From Rhodococcus yananensis (GTDB lineage Bacteria > Actinomycetota > Actinomycetes > Mycobacteriales > Mycobacteriaceae): a DNA stretch of 54,808 bases. The translations under genes and the position numbers were made by a program. Positions 35,188-43,247 of this stretch are shown piece after piece (the first letter of the stretch is position 1; each line of letters begins with the position of its first letter). The stretch is taken from NCBI RefSeq assembly GCF_020515525.1, contig NZ_JAIYEP010000024.1:1-54808 (forward strand). Reading direction: 5' to 3'. A model generated the notes under the pieces. The model made no database searches and was not told the DNA's origin. It saw nothing but the letters and a program-made list of their open reading frames with translations.

Positions 35188-35864
35188 CAGATGTCCGTCT
35201 GGTCGTACCCGGTGAGAACGGTGACGCGCTGGCCGGAGTTCACCCCGCTGAGAGCATCGATCAGATCGCTGCTGTCCTTGCCTTTGCGCAATCGAGCCGT
35301 GTAGTACAACTCGTTGAGTGCACCCGAGCGCACGGATTCGGTGGACACCAGCTCGAACTCGCTGCAGTACCGGATCAGCACGTCCTGGACCATCGCGGTG
35401 TAGCCGGGTTCCGGCGGAACCTGCACCTTCACGACCTGGCGCTGCACGTCCAGCTTGAACCAGTCGAACTTGTTCATCAGCACGAGCACGAGGCAGATCG
35501 CGACGGTCGCGGCGATCGCCAGCAGGTAGAAGCGGGTGCCTGTCGTCATGCCGACGGCCATCACCAGGAAGATGAAGCCGACGTCACGGGTCTCCTTGAT
35601 GGCGTTGCGGAATCGCACCACCGACAGAGCGCCGACGAGCGCGAACGCGCGAGCGATGTTCGACCCGACGACGAGCATGATCAGCGCGATGACCATCCCC
35701 ACCATCACGAGGGTCTGGACGTAGGACTGGCTGTAGGACACGTTCTTGTGGGTGTAGCGGTAGACCCAGCCGATGACGGCCGAGAGCACGAACGACAACA
35801 CCAGCGACACGATGACGTCGAGGGTCGTGAACGTTCCGCTGAGGTCTTGCAGGTCGAAGTTCAT
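35187..35864 (-). CDS. DUF4956 membrane protein
   Basis: This 225-residue protein has four or so transmembrane helices in the first 130 residues and a cytosolic C-terminal alpha/beta domain. The hallmark ARAFALVGALSVVRFRNAIK followed by ETRDVGFIFLVMAVGM is present. The family is typically encoded beside VTC-domain and CotH proteins. Its function is not known; channel or scaffold roles are possible. ATG 35864 is preferred over the 16-codon upstream extension, since it starts at the usual MNFDL position. Confidence 0.88.
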   Translation of the reverse strand: MNFDLQDLSGTFTTLDVIVSLVLSFVLSAVIGWVYRYTHKNVSYSQSYVQTLVMVGMVIALIMLVVGSNIARAFALVGALSVVRFRNAIKETRDVGFIFLVMAVGMTTGTRFYLLAIAATVAICLVLVLMNKFDWFKLDVQRQVVKVQVPPEPGYTAMVQDVLIRYCSEFELVSTESVRSGALNELYYTARLRKGKDSSDLIDALSGVNSGQRVTVLTGYDQTDI

Positions 35865-35933
35865 CGAAATGATCCTGTGATCGGTGTGTGAGGACGACAC
35901 GGCGGTGCGCACACGCGCGTCACCGCCGCGATG

Positions 35934-36851
35934 TCAGTGGACGGGCAGGGCCCGGAAGGCGTCGGTCGGTGTCTCGGGTCTTCCGTCGGGAAGAACGGTT
36001 TCGGGTGCGCCGAAACGGGATCGGGGAGCGAGCCCGAACGCCTCCACCGACCGGCAGTACTTCGACACCCGGATCACCGACATGTCGAGGCGCGCCGCGA
36101 GATCGGTTGCCCAGTACGGGACGCGTTCATTGGCCTTGATCTCGACGACGGCGAGTTTCGGGGGGATCGTGAACCGGTTCTCGGCGTCCGCCCCGAAACG
36201 GAAGTCACGGTCGCGACCGTGGATCCGGTGATCGATCGTCACCCGCAGACCGAGGTCGGCGTCGGTGCCGACGAATGCCTCACGCAGATAGCCCGTGGTC
36301 ACGACCGGCCGCAGGTCGAGGTTGCCGACGAGGGTGGTGACCTCGTCGACGAATGCCCGCTGCGACGGATCGCACGTGATCGGCTGCCGGTCGTCGAGCC
36401 ACCGTCGAGCCTCCCCGTAGGGAAGCGCGATGCGCCGCTTCTGGGTGACGCGGTTGACGCGCTGCTTGATCTCGACGTGCACGGACGACTCGTCGGTGCA
36501 CTCGTCCGGGGCGCCGTACAGGCGCATCCGGACCTTGCGCCGGAACTTCAGTCCCTCGATCTTCTCCCAGTAGAAACGCAGATCGGGGGTGTCGTAGTAG
36601 AGCGAGGCGACCGGGTAGCCGCCGTGCGGGGAGAACGGGTCGTTCTCCATCCGCGCGGTCAACTCCTCGCGGAGCTCGGGCACCTGCAGTTCGTCCACGA
36701 GGTACTTGATCTCGTAGCGGTTGAACGCGTGCAACCTGCTCGCCGTCTGCTGGTAGCCGGTCGGGCGGGTCGGAACATCCTCCGGGACATCGCTTCGCGG
36801 CCCCGATGCCGCGCCGCGCGTTCCCGCGCGGAATCGGTCGAACACACCCAT
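35934..36851 (-). CDS. VTC-domain protein (putative polyphosphate polymerase)
   Basis: The VTC domain is a triphosphate-tunnel fold that in yeast makes polyphosphate from ATP. The tunnel residues are visible in order: FNRYEIKYLV (about 42), FRRKVRMRLYG (about 105), VHVEIKQRVNRVTQKRRIAL (about 125; E-x-K and Arg/Lys) and LAVVEIKAN (about 235). It has 305 residues and no membrane segment, so it acts in the cytosol. It is the first gene of the operon VTC, DUF4956, cotH. A GAGGTGG site precedes the ATG. Between this gene and cobD (36852-37005) I see no other gene. Confidence 0.88.
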   Translation of the reverse strand: MGVFDRFRAGTRGAASGPRSDVPEDVPTRPTGYQQTASRLHAFNRYEIKYLVDELQVPELREELTARMENDPFSPHGGYPVASLYYDTPDLRFYWEKIEGLKFRRKVRMRLYGAPDECTDESSVHVEIKQRVNRVTQKRRIALPYGEARRWLDDRQPITCDPSQRAFVDEVTTLVGNLDLRPVVTTGYLREAFVGTDADLGLRVTIDHRIHGRDRDFRFGADAENRFTIPPKLAVVEIKANERVPYWATDLAARLDMSVIRVSKYCRSVEAFGLAPRSRFGAPETVLPDGRPETPTDAFRALPVH

Positions 36852-37005
36852 GATCCACCTCGTCGTCTGCCGTGCACTGCGTGAACGAAGCAAGTACATG
36901 CGGTGACGCTCGAGGGGACGTGCGAGCGCCCTGGCAGTTCCCTGTGAGCAGGGTATCCGCGCAGGTCGACCCCATCCCCGGGCCCGGCCGAGCCCGCCGC
37001 CCGCG

Positions 37006-37959
37006 CTACGGGTACAACCGAAGTGGACGACGAGAACCGCAGCGGGAACGTCGGACAGCGATGGCGGTGAGTGCGGCGACGACGAGGGCGCCGGTTCCGA
37101 CACGCGACGCCAACGTGGCGGTGGGGTCGATGTCGGCGGGGGTGGGCGAGGGCCCGTAACCGAGCGTACCGCGATCCTCGACGACACCGTGGTAGACGTT
37201 CACCCCGCCGAGCCGGACACCCAGGGCACCCGCGAACGCGGATTCCACCGGGCCGGCGTTGGGGCTCGGGTGCTTGTGCGCATCCCGCCGCCACGCGCGC
37301 AGTGCGGCGCGCGGACGCGGACCCAGACCGGCGGCGAGCAGCGCGGTGAGCCGGGCCGGCACCAGGTTGAGCACGTCGTCGAACCGTGCCGAGGCCCAGC
37401 CGAACCGTTCGAGCCTCGGGGTGCGGTGCCCGACCCGCGCATCCAGGGTGTTGGCGGCCCGGTATCCGAGCAGTCCCGCCGGGCCGAGCAGTGCCCCCCA
37501 CACCAGCGGCGCGACCACCGCGTCGGAGGTGTTCTCCGCGACGGACTCGATGGTGGCGCGGGCGATTCCGTCACCGTCGAGCATCGACGGATCCCGGCCG
37601 ACCAGATGGGTCACCTGGTTGCGCGCGGCGTCGAGGTCGCCGCGCCGCAGTTGCGCGTCGATCGTGCGGGCCTCCCGTTCGAGGGAACGACCGCCCAGCA
37701 CCGTCCACGTCGCGACAGCGGTCACTGTCGTGTCGAGCAGCGGTCGCGACCGGCACGCGCGTTCGGTGAGAAACCCCGCGCCTGCCGCTGAACCGACGAG
37801 CACCGTCGTGAACACGACACCGGCGCCGCGGTTGTCGGCGTACAGCCCCTTCTCGGCGGCGCGGGCGAGCCGCCCGAATCCGCTCACCGGATGCCACCGC
37901 CGGGGATCACCGAACACCCGATCGGCGACGTAACCCAGGATCAGTCCGGCCGCTCTCAC
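37006..37959 (-). CDS. cobD: Adenosylcobinamide-phosphate synthase CobD/CbiB
   Basis: CobD joins adenosylcobyric acid with aminopropanol (or its phosphate) and is an integral membrane protein. It starts AAGLILGYVADRVFGDPRRWHPV, a diagnostic beginning, and has SVAENTSDAVVAPLVWGALLGPAGLLGYRAANTLDARVGH (about 140-180) and HPSPNAGPVESAFAGALGVRLGG (about 232). It has 317 residues. The GTG at 37959 overlaps the cobB-cobC stop by 4 bp. It is the last gene of the chelatase-cobO-cobBC-cobD operon. Confidence 0.94.
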   Translation of the reverse strand: MRAAGLILGYVADRVFGDPRRWHPVSGFGRLARAAEKGLYADNRGAGVVFTTVLVGSAAGAGFLTERACRSRPLLDTTVTAVATWTVLGGRSLEREARTIDAQLRRGDLDAARNQVTHLVGRDPSMLDGDGIARATIESVAENTSDAVVAPLVWGALLGPAGLLGYRAANTLDARVGHRTPRLERFGWASARFDDVLNLVPARLTALLAAGLGPRPRAALRAWRRDAHKHPSPNAGPVESAFAGALGVRLGGVNVYHGVVEDRGTLGYGPSPTPADIDPTATLASRVGTGALVVAALTAIAVRRSRCGSRRPLRLYP

Positions 37960-40322
37960 CGCACCGCCTTCCACGCGTCGACGAGGGCCCGGGTCGTCGC
38001 GGCATCGCGCACCGCGACACGGACCCACGTGGGTCCGAGTCCGGGGAAGGTATCGCCGCGCCGTACCGCGAATCCCTTCGAACGCAGTGCTTCCCGAGTG
38101 ACAGGCCCGGCGTCGACGAGGACGAACGGTGCGGCCGGCACACCCGAGACCCGTACGTCGATCCCGGCCAGGGCGTCGACGAGGGCGGCACGGTCGGCGG
38201 TGAGCGCGACGGCGATGCGCTCCGCCTCCGCGACCGCCTCCGGGGTGGAGCACGCGATCATCGCGGCTGCCGCAGGCGTCGACACGGACCACGGCGGCTG
38301 TTGCGCCGCGAGGTCGACGAGGACGTCGCGGTCGCCGACGACGTAACCGGCGCGCAGTCCCGGAATCGCCCAGGTCTTCGTCAGCGACCGAGTCACGATC
38401 AGGCCGGGAAGGCGCTCGTGCGTGAGTGTTTCCGATTCTTCCGGTACCGCGTCCATGAACGCCTCGTCGACCACCACGACGCGGCCGGGACGGGTCAGTC
38501 GCCGTAGTGTCTCCGCGGGGTGCAGCACGGACGTCGGGTTGGTGGGATTGCCGACGACCACGAGGTCCGCGTCGTCGGGTACCGCCGCGGGATCGAGCGT
38601 GAACCCGTCGTCGGCGTTCAGGACCACGCGGTGCACCCGATGGCCCGCAGCGAGCAACGCGGCCTCCGGTTCGGTGAACTGCGGATGCACGACGACGGGG
38701 CGGCGCCACGGCCGGGCCCGGGCGATCAACGTGAACGCCTCCGCACCCCCGGCGGTGGGGAGGACCTCGTCGTCGTCGCGACCGTGGCGGTGCGCGAGCG
38801 CGGTGCGCGCGGCACCCGGATCCGGGTAGCGGTCGAGGATGTCGAGGGAGACGCGCAGGGCGTCGTCCAGCCAGCGAGGTCGTGGTCGCCGCGACACGTT
38901 GACGGCGAGGTCGACGAGATCGTCGCCGATCTCGCGGTCGCCGTGGTGGTGCAGGTCCGGTTCGGGAGCGCGGACCGCGAAGGTGGGTGCGGCGACGGGT
39001 GCCGCGGCGCGGGCAGCGGCGACGAAACGTTCCGCGAGGTGCGGGTGCCCGGCCCAGTGCACGTGCAGATACGACGCGTGCACGGTCGCGGTGGCGGCGC
39101 CGTCGGGTCGACCGTCGAGCAGCCAACCCGGCTGCTCGGCCGGATCGACGACGGTGCGGTGGAATTCGTGTCCCGTCACGCGTGTTCCGGTCGGACCGAG
39201 CAGCCCGTCCGACGGTGCGATGCCGGTGCGGTATCCGAGGGTGAGTCTCGGGCTCATCCGTGCGGAGCGGTCCAGCGCGCCGACCATCTCGGCGCCGTCG
39301 ACGTCGCGGCACAGGTACAGCAGGCCGGCGCATTCCGCGACGGTCGGCACACCCGCCGCGATCGCCGTCCGCAGTTGCGAACGCAACGGTACGTTCGCCG
39401 ACAGGTCCGCGGCGTGCACCTCCGGGAATCCGCCACCGAGGTAGATGCCGGCGGTGCCGTCGGGCAGCTTCTCGTCGCGTAGCGGATCGAACGTCACGGT
39501 GCGGCACCCGGCGGCGCGCAGCATCTCCTCGGTTTCGGTGTAGCGGAAGGTGAATGCGCGCCCGCCCGCGAGCGCGATCACCGGTCCGTCCTCGCCTTCG
39601 GCGGGCGGACGCCACGGTTGTCCGGCGAGATCGGGTGCACCCCGGGCGATCCGGACGATCTCGTCGAGATCGACGTGCGCCGTGATCTGCGAGGCGAGCC
39701 GGTCGAGTTGCGCCGCGGCCTCGGCGCGTTCCTCGGCCGGCACCAGACCCAGATGTCGTGACGGTGCACTGATGCCGTCGTCGCGGTGCAGCACGCCGAG
39801 CACCGGGATGCCCGTCGGTTGCAGCGCGGCGATCACTTCGTCCGAATGCCGCGAAGACCCGGCCTTGTTGAGGATCACCCCGGCGATGCGGGTGCCGCGA
39901 TCGTACGAGGCCATACCGTGCACGACCGCTGCGACCGACCGCGACGCGTGCGAGACGTCGACGACCAGGATCACCGGTGCGCCGAGCAGCGACGCGACGT
40001 GCGCGGTGGAGGCGTAGCCGTCGGTGCCGAGCATTCCGTCGTACAGGCCCATCACACCCTCGACGACGGCGATGTCGGCGCCGGCCGCACCGTGGTGGAG
40101 CAGTGGGGCGACGAGATCGTCGCCGACGAGGAACGGGTCGAGGTTGCGTCCGGGACGGCCGGTCGCGAGCGCGTGGTAGCCGGGATCGATGTAGTCGGGG
40201 CCGATCTTGTGCCCCGACACGGTGCGGCCCGTGCGTCGCAGTGCCGCCATCAGCCCGGTCGCGACGGTCGTCTTGCCGTGCCCGGAGGCGGGTGCGGCGA
40301 CGACGATGCGGGGGAGGGTCAC
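37956..40322 (-). CDS. cobB: Fused cobyrinic acid a,c-diamide synthase (CobB) and CobC aminotransferase-like domain
   Basis: Residues about 1-445 are CobB, which amidates the a and c side chains of (hydrogeno)cobyrinic acid: P-loop APASGHGKTTV, FPEVHAADL and the glutaminase Cys in VAECAGLLYLC. Residues about 460-788 are a PLP-dependent fold-type I domain related to CobC/CobD threonine-phosphate decarboxylase: NVSRRPRP, GGAEAFTLIARA, VVGNPTNPTSV and the PLP lysine in SLTKTWAIPGLRAGY near residue 650. That domain supplies the aminopropanol moiety used by the next gene product. M. tuberculosis has the two as separate genes. GTG 40322 is 13 bp after the cobO stop. Confidence 0.92.
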   Translation of the reverse strand: MTLPRIVVAAPASGHGKTTVATGLMAALRRTGRTVSGHKIGPDYIDPGYHALATGRPGRNLDPFLVGDDLVAPLLHHGAAGADIAVVEGVMGLYDGMLGTDGYASTAHVASLLGAPVILVVDVSHASRSVAAVVHGMASYDRGTRIAGVILNKAGSSRHSDEVIAALQPTGIPVLGVLHRDDGISAPSRHLGLVPAEERAEAAAQLDRLASQITAHVDLDEIVRIARGAPDLAGQPWRPPAEGEDGPVIALAGGRAFTFRYTETEEMLRAAGCRTVTFDPLRDEKLPDGTAGIYLGGGFPEVHAADLSANVPLRSQLRTAIAAGVPTVAECAGLLYLCRDVDGAEMVGALDRSARMSPRLTLGYRTGIAPSDGLLGPTGTRVTGHEFHRTVVDPAEQPGWLLDGRPDGAATATVHASYLHVHWAGHPHLAERFVAAARAAAPVAAPTFAVRAPEPDLHHHGDREIGDDLVDLAVNVSRRPRPRWLDDALRVSLDILDRYPDPGAARTALAHRHGRDDDEVLPTAGGAEAFTLIARARPWRRPVVVHPQFTEPEAALLAAGHRVHRVVLNADDGFTLDPAAVPDDADLVVVGNPTNPTSVLHPAETLRRLTRPGRVVVVDEAFMDAVPEESETLTHERLPGLIVTRSLTKTWAIPGLRAGYVVGDRDVLVDLAAQQPPWSVSTPAAAAMIACSTPEAVAEAERIAVALTADRAALVDALAGIDVRVSGVPAAPFVLVDAGPVTREALRSKGFAVRRGDTFPGLGPTWVRVAVRDAATTRALVDAWKAVR

Positions 40323-40335
40323 CACGTGCCGCTCA

Positions 40336-40950
40336 CTACCATTCGATGCCCTTCTGGCCCTTCTGCCCCGCATCCATCGGATGCTTGACCTTCGTCATCT
40401 CGGTCACCAGGTCGGCCACCTCGATGAGCTTCGGGTGCGCGCGTCGGCCGGTGATCATCACGTGCTGGTGCCCGGGACGGGACACGAGGGTGTCGACGAC
40501 CTCGTCGATGTCGACCCACCCCCATCGGATCGGATACGTGAACTCGTCCAGCACGTACAGGCCGTGCTGTTCGGCGGCGAGTCGGCGCTGGATCTCACGC
40601 CACCCGGCGAGCGCGTCCGCGGCATGGTCCTCGTCGCTTCCCTCCTTGCGGGACCACGACCAGCCCGAACCCATCTTGTGCCATTCGATCGGCCCGCCGT
40701 CGCCGCGCTCGTCGTGCAACGCGCCGAGGGTCTCGAACGCGGTCTGCTCACCGAGACGCCACTTCGCGGACTTCACGAACTGGAACACCGCGACCGACCA
40801 GCCCTGGTTCCAGCCGCGGAGCGCGAGACCGAACGCTGCCGTCGACTTGCCCTTGCCGTCGCCGGTGTTGACCATCAGCAGCGGGCGATTGCGACGCTGG
40901 CGGGTGGTCAGCCCGTCGTTCGGCACCACAGCGGGTTGTCCCTTCGGCAT
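40336..40950 (-). CDS. cobO: Cob(I)yrinic acid a,c-diamide adenosyltransferase
   Basis: CobO transfers the adenosyl group of ATP to the cobalt of corrinoids. The P-loop VNTGDGKGKSTAAFG is near residue 28, and the conserved QFVKSAKWRLGE, YVLDEFTYPIRWGW and VMITGRRAHPKLIEVADLVTEM segments follow. It has 204 residues. ATG overlaps the chelatase stop (ATGA). Confidence 0.96.
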   Translation of the reverse strand: MPKGQPAVVPNDGLTTRQRRNRPLLMVNTGDGKGKSTAAFGLALRGWNQGWSVAVFQFVKSAKWRLGEQTAFETLGALHDERGDGGPIEWHKMGSGWSWSRKEGSDEDHAADALAGWREIQRRLAAEQHGLYVLDEFTYPIRWGWVDIDEVVDTLVSRPGHQHVMITGRRAHPKLIEVADLVTEMTKVKHPMDAGQKGQKGIEW

Positions 40951-42905
40951 CAGGCTGCTCTCCTTCGGACGATTCCGGTGAGGGCGTCGGCGTCGACCTC
41001 ACCCACTTCCACGTGTTCGGCGCCGAGCCGGTCGGCGAGCCGCGCGGCCAGCCCCATCCGGAACCTGCCGGTCTCCGAATCGACCACCACCGACGCGACA
41101 CCGGAGGCGGCGATCCGGTCGGCTGCCGTGAGCGACCGGGCCACCGCGTCGTCACCGGAGGTGGCGCGACCGTCGGTGACGACGACGAGCAGCGCCCGCC
41201 GGTCCGGCTCGCGCCGCCGGTGGCGTTCGAGGACTTCGGCGGCCTCGACCAGACCCTCGGCGAGGGGAGTGCGTCCGCCGGCGGGGAGTTGCCGGAGTCG
41301 AGTGGCGGCAAGATCGACCGAATTCGTCGGCGGCAGAACGAGAGTCGCGTTGTCGCCGCGGAACGTGACGAGCCCGACGGTGTCGCGGCGACGGTACGCG
41401 TCGAGCAGCAGCGACAGGATCGCCGTCTTGACCTGGGTCATGCGTTTCTTCGCGGCCATCGACCCGGACGCGTCGACGCACAGCAGCACGAGATTCGCCT
41501 CGCGTCCTTCGATCACCTTCCGCCGCACCTCCCACCCGTGCGCGTTTGTGGTAGCTCCAGCTACCACAAACGCGCACCGCTGGAGGGCGGTGGCGCGGAT
41601 CGTCGCGGGCAGGTGGATGGGGCCGCCCTCGCTCCCGTCACCGCGATCGGCGCGATCCCCGACGGTGCGCCCGATCGTGGTGGTGGCCTTCGACCGTCTG
41701 CCGGCCACACCGCGACCGGTACGGTCGACGGCGAACAGCTTCGCGCGGAACGGCTCGGCGGGTGCATCCACAGTGGTTCCGCTCCCGGCAGCATCGCCGG
41801 GGTTCCGCCCGCCGCGCGGCGGCTCGGCGCCGTCGGACGGATCGGGGGAGCCTCCCCCGTCGCCGTCCGGATCGTCATCCGGGTCGGGTTCGTCGGTCGG
41901 CGGTGGGCTCAGCAACTCGTCGAGCAGATCGTCGTCGTTGTCGTGGCTGTCGAACGGATTGCGCCGACGCCGGTGCGGCAACGCCAGTTTCGCCGCGACC
42001 GCGACGTCCTCCCGGGTCACCTCGTCACGCCCCTCCCATGCCGCGTGTGCGACCGCGGTCTTCGCGGTCACCAGATCGGCGCGCATCCCGTCGACGTCGA
42101 ACGCCGCGCACACCTCGGCGATCGCGAGCAGCGCATCGTCGCCGAGCGTCACCGACGCCACCCGCCGACGAGCGAGCGCGATGCGCTGCGACAGCGCATC
42201 CTCGGCATCGGCCCACCGCGCGGCGAAACCCTCGGGATCGGCATCGAAGGCGAGGCGCCGCCGCACGATCTCGACGCGCACCTGCGGGTCGCGGGGTGCA
42301 GCGACGTCCACGGCCAGGCCGAACCGGTCGAGCAACTGCGGGCGCAACTCACCCTCCTCGGGGTTCATCGTCCCCACCAGCACGAACTGCGCCGCGTGGC
42401 TCACCGACACCCCGTCCCGTTCGACGGTGGAACGGCCCATCGCGGCCGCGTCGAGAAGCAGGTCGACGAGATGGTCGTGCAGCAGATTGACCTCGTCGAC
42501 GTACAGCACACCGCGATGCGCGAGCGCGAGAAGCCCCGGCTCGTATTCGGCGGTGCGGGCCGACAGGGCCTTGCCGAGGTGCAGGGACCCGGTCACCCGG
42601 TCCTCACTCGCCCCGACCGGCAACTCCACGAGACGCGCCGCACGCACGTGCGATTGCGCGTCGGCGGGGTGCGGACCGTCGGGGCATCGAGGGTCGGGGG
42701 AGGTGGGATCGCACGCGAACCGGCACCCTTCGACCTCATCGACCTGCGGCAACAGCGCCGCCTGGGCGCGCACCATCGTCGATTTCGCGGTGCCCTTCTC
42801 GCCGCGCACCAGCACCCCGCCGATCGAGGGCGACACCGCACACAACGTCAACGCCAGCGCCAGGTCGTCGGAGCCGACGACGGCGCTGAACGGAAACACG
42901 ACCAC
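40950..42905 (-). CDS. ChlI/ChlD-like chelatase ATPase with VWA domain (putative cobaltochelatase subunit)
   Basis: One protein combines a ChlI-type AAA+ module (about residues 1-330; P-loop RGEKGTAKST, VLYVDEVNLL) and an acidic Pro/Asp linker (about 335-430). A C-terminal VWA domain follows (about 465-651) with the MIDAS motif DASGSM. With CobN it probably forms the ATP-dependent complex that inserts cobalt into hydrogenobyrinic acid diamide, replacing CobS and CobT; Rv2850c is the mycobacterial relative. Residues about 441-455 (CAFVVAGATTNAHG) are encoded by a perfect palindrome and look foreign. GTG 42905 has a GGAGGT site; the upstream ATG at 42950 falls in the riboswitch stem. Confidence 0.88.
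   Translation of the reverse strand: MVVFPFSAVVGSDDLALALTLCAVSPSIGGVLVRGEKGTAKSTMVRAQAALLPQVDEVEGCRFACDPTSPDPRCPDGPHPADAQSHVRAARLVELPVGASEDRVTGSLHLGKALSARTAEYEPGLLALAHRGVLYVDEVNLLHDHLVDLLLDAAAMGRSTVERDGVSVSHAAQFVLVGTMNPEEGELRPQLLDRFGLAVDVAAPRDPQVRVEIVRRRLAFDADPEGFAARWADAEDALSQRIALARRRVASVTLGDDALLAIAEVCAAFDVDGMRADLVTAKTAVAHAAWEGRDEVTREDVAVAAKLALPHRRRRNPFDSHDNDDDLLDELLSPPPTDEPDPDDDPDGDGGGSPDPSDGAEPPRGGRNPGDAAGSGTTVDAPAEPFRAKLFAVDRTGRGVAGRRSKATTTIGRTVGDRADRGDGSEGGPIHLPATIRATALQRCAFVVAGATTNAHGWEVRRKVIEGREANLVLLCVDASGSMAAKKRMTQVKTAILSLLLDAYRRRDTVGLVTFRGDNATLVLPPTNSVDLAATRLRQLPAGGRTPLAEGLVEAAEVLERHRRREPDRRALLVVVTDGRATSGDDAVARSLTAADRIAASGVASVVVDSETGRFRMGLAARLADRLGAEHVEVGEVDADALTGIVRRRAA
41538..41577. 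repeat. Perfect 19-bp inverted repeat inside the chelatase gene, palindromic element copy B
   Basis: GTGCGCGTTTGTGGTAGCT (41538-41556) pairs perfectly with 41559-41577 around CC. The first 18 bases differ from copy A (4804-4821) at three places (A/G, C/T, C/G), and each change is matched in the other arm. It is read in frame as part of the chelatase protein, between the AAA+ linker and the VWA domain. Confidence 0.88.
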
Positions 42906-42944
42906 TTCCAGACCTCCACAGGCTCCCGCTGGGACGTACACAGT

Positions 42945-43137
42945 CGGCAACCGCTCGAGGGCCGGTCTTCGGACTTCCCGGTCGAGCGTCGCGCGACGAC
43001 CTTCCCGGACCGGACGGTCCAGTGGTTGCGCTCGCGCGCATCGTCGGCGACTCCCGGGTCACCGCAGCGGGCCTGTGCCGGATTCGCACCGGCTTCCCGA
43101 TCATCCCCGTGAGGGGCACCTTCGAGGAGTGTTGCCG
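42945..43137 (-). promoter_or_regulatory. Cobalamin riboswitch of the chelatase-cobO-cobBC-cobD operon
   Basis: The P1 stem is CGGCAAC (43137 end) with GTTGCCG (42951-42945). The core GGGAAGCCGGTGCGAATCCG, then CAGGCCCGC, AACCACTGG and the final GGGAAGTCCGAAGACCGGCC are all canonical. A -10 box TAGACT (43149-43144 on the minus strand) places the transcription start right at the 5' end of P1. About 40 nt separate P1 from the GTG start and contain the ribosome site. Confidence 0.93.
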
Positions 43138-43233
43138 CCGCCGAGTCTATCCGCACCGGTCTCGGCGGGACCCGCCGCCCACACGCCGGGGTGGCACGCC
43201 CGCAGGCCGGAGCATCACGTTCTGCCCGCACGC

Positions 43234-43239
43234 TAGGGT
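43234..43239 (+). promoter_or_regulatory. -10 box TAGGGT of leaderless cobL-cobM
   Basis: TAGGGT is 8 nt upstream of the cobL ATG, so the transcript should start at or next to the start codon, leaving no room for a riboswitch. Confidence 0.6.
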
Positions 43240-43247
43240 TCAACGCC

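Noticed and set aside
36852-37005. Possible small gene or RNA between the VTC gene and cobD
   Set aside because: No ORF with a ribosome site and no convincing RNA structure was seen.
40207-43236. 1009-codon plus-strand open frame across cobO and the chelatase gene
   Set aside because: It runs through a riboswitch and opposite two well-supported genes; it is Ser/Arg-rich noise.
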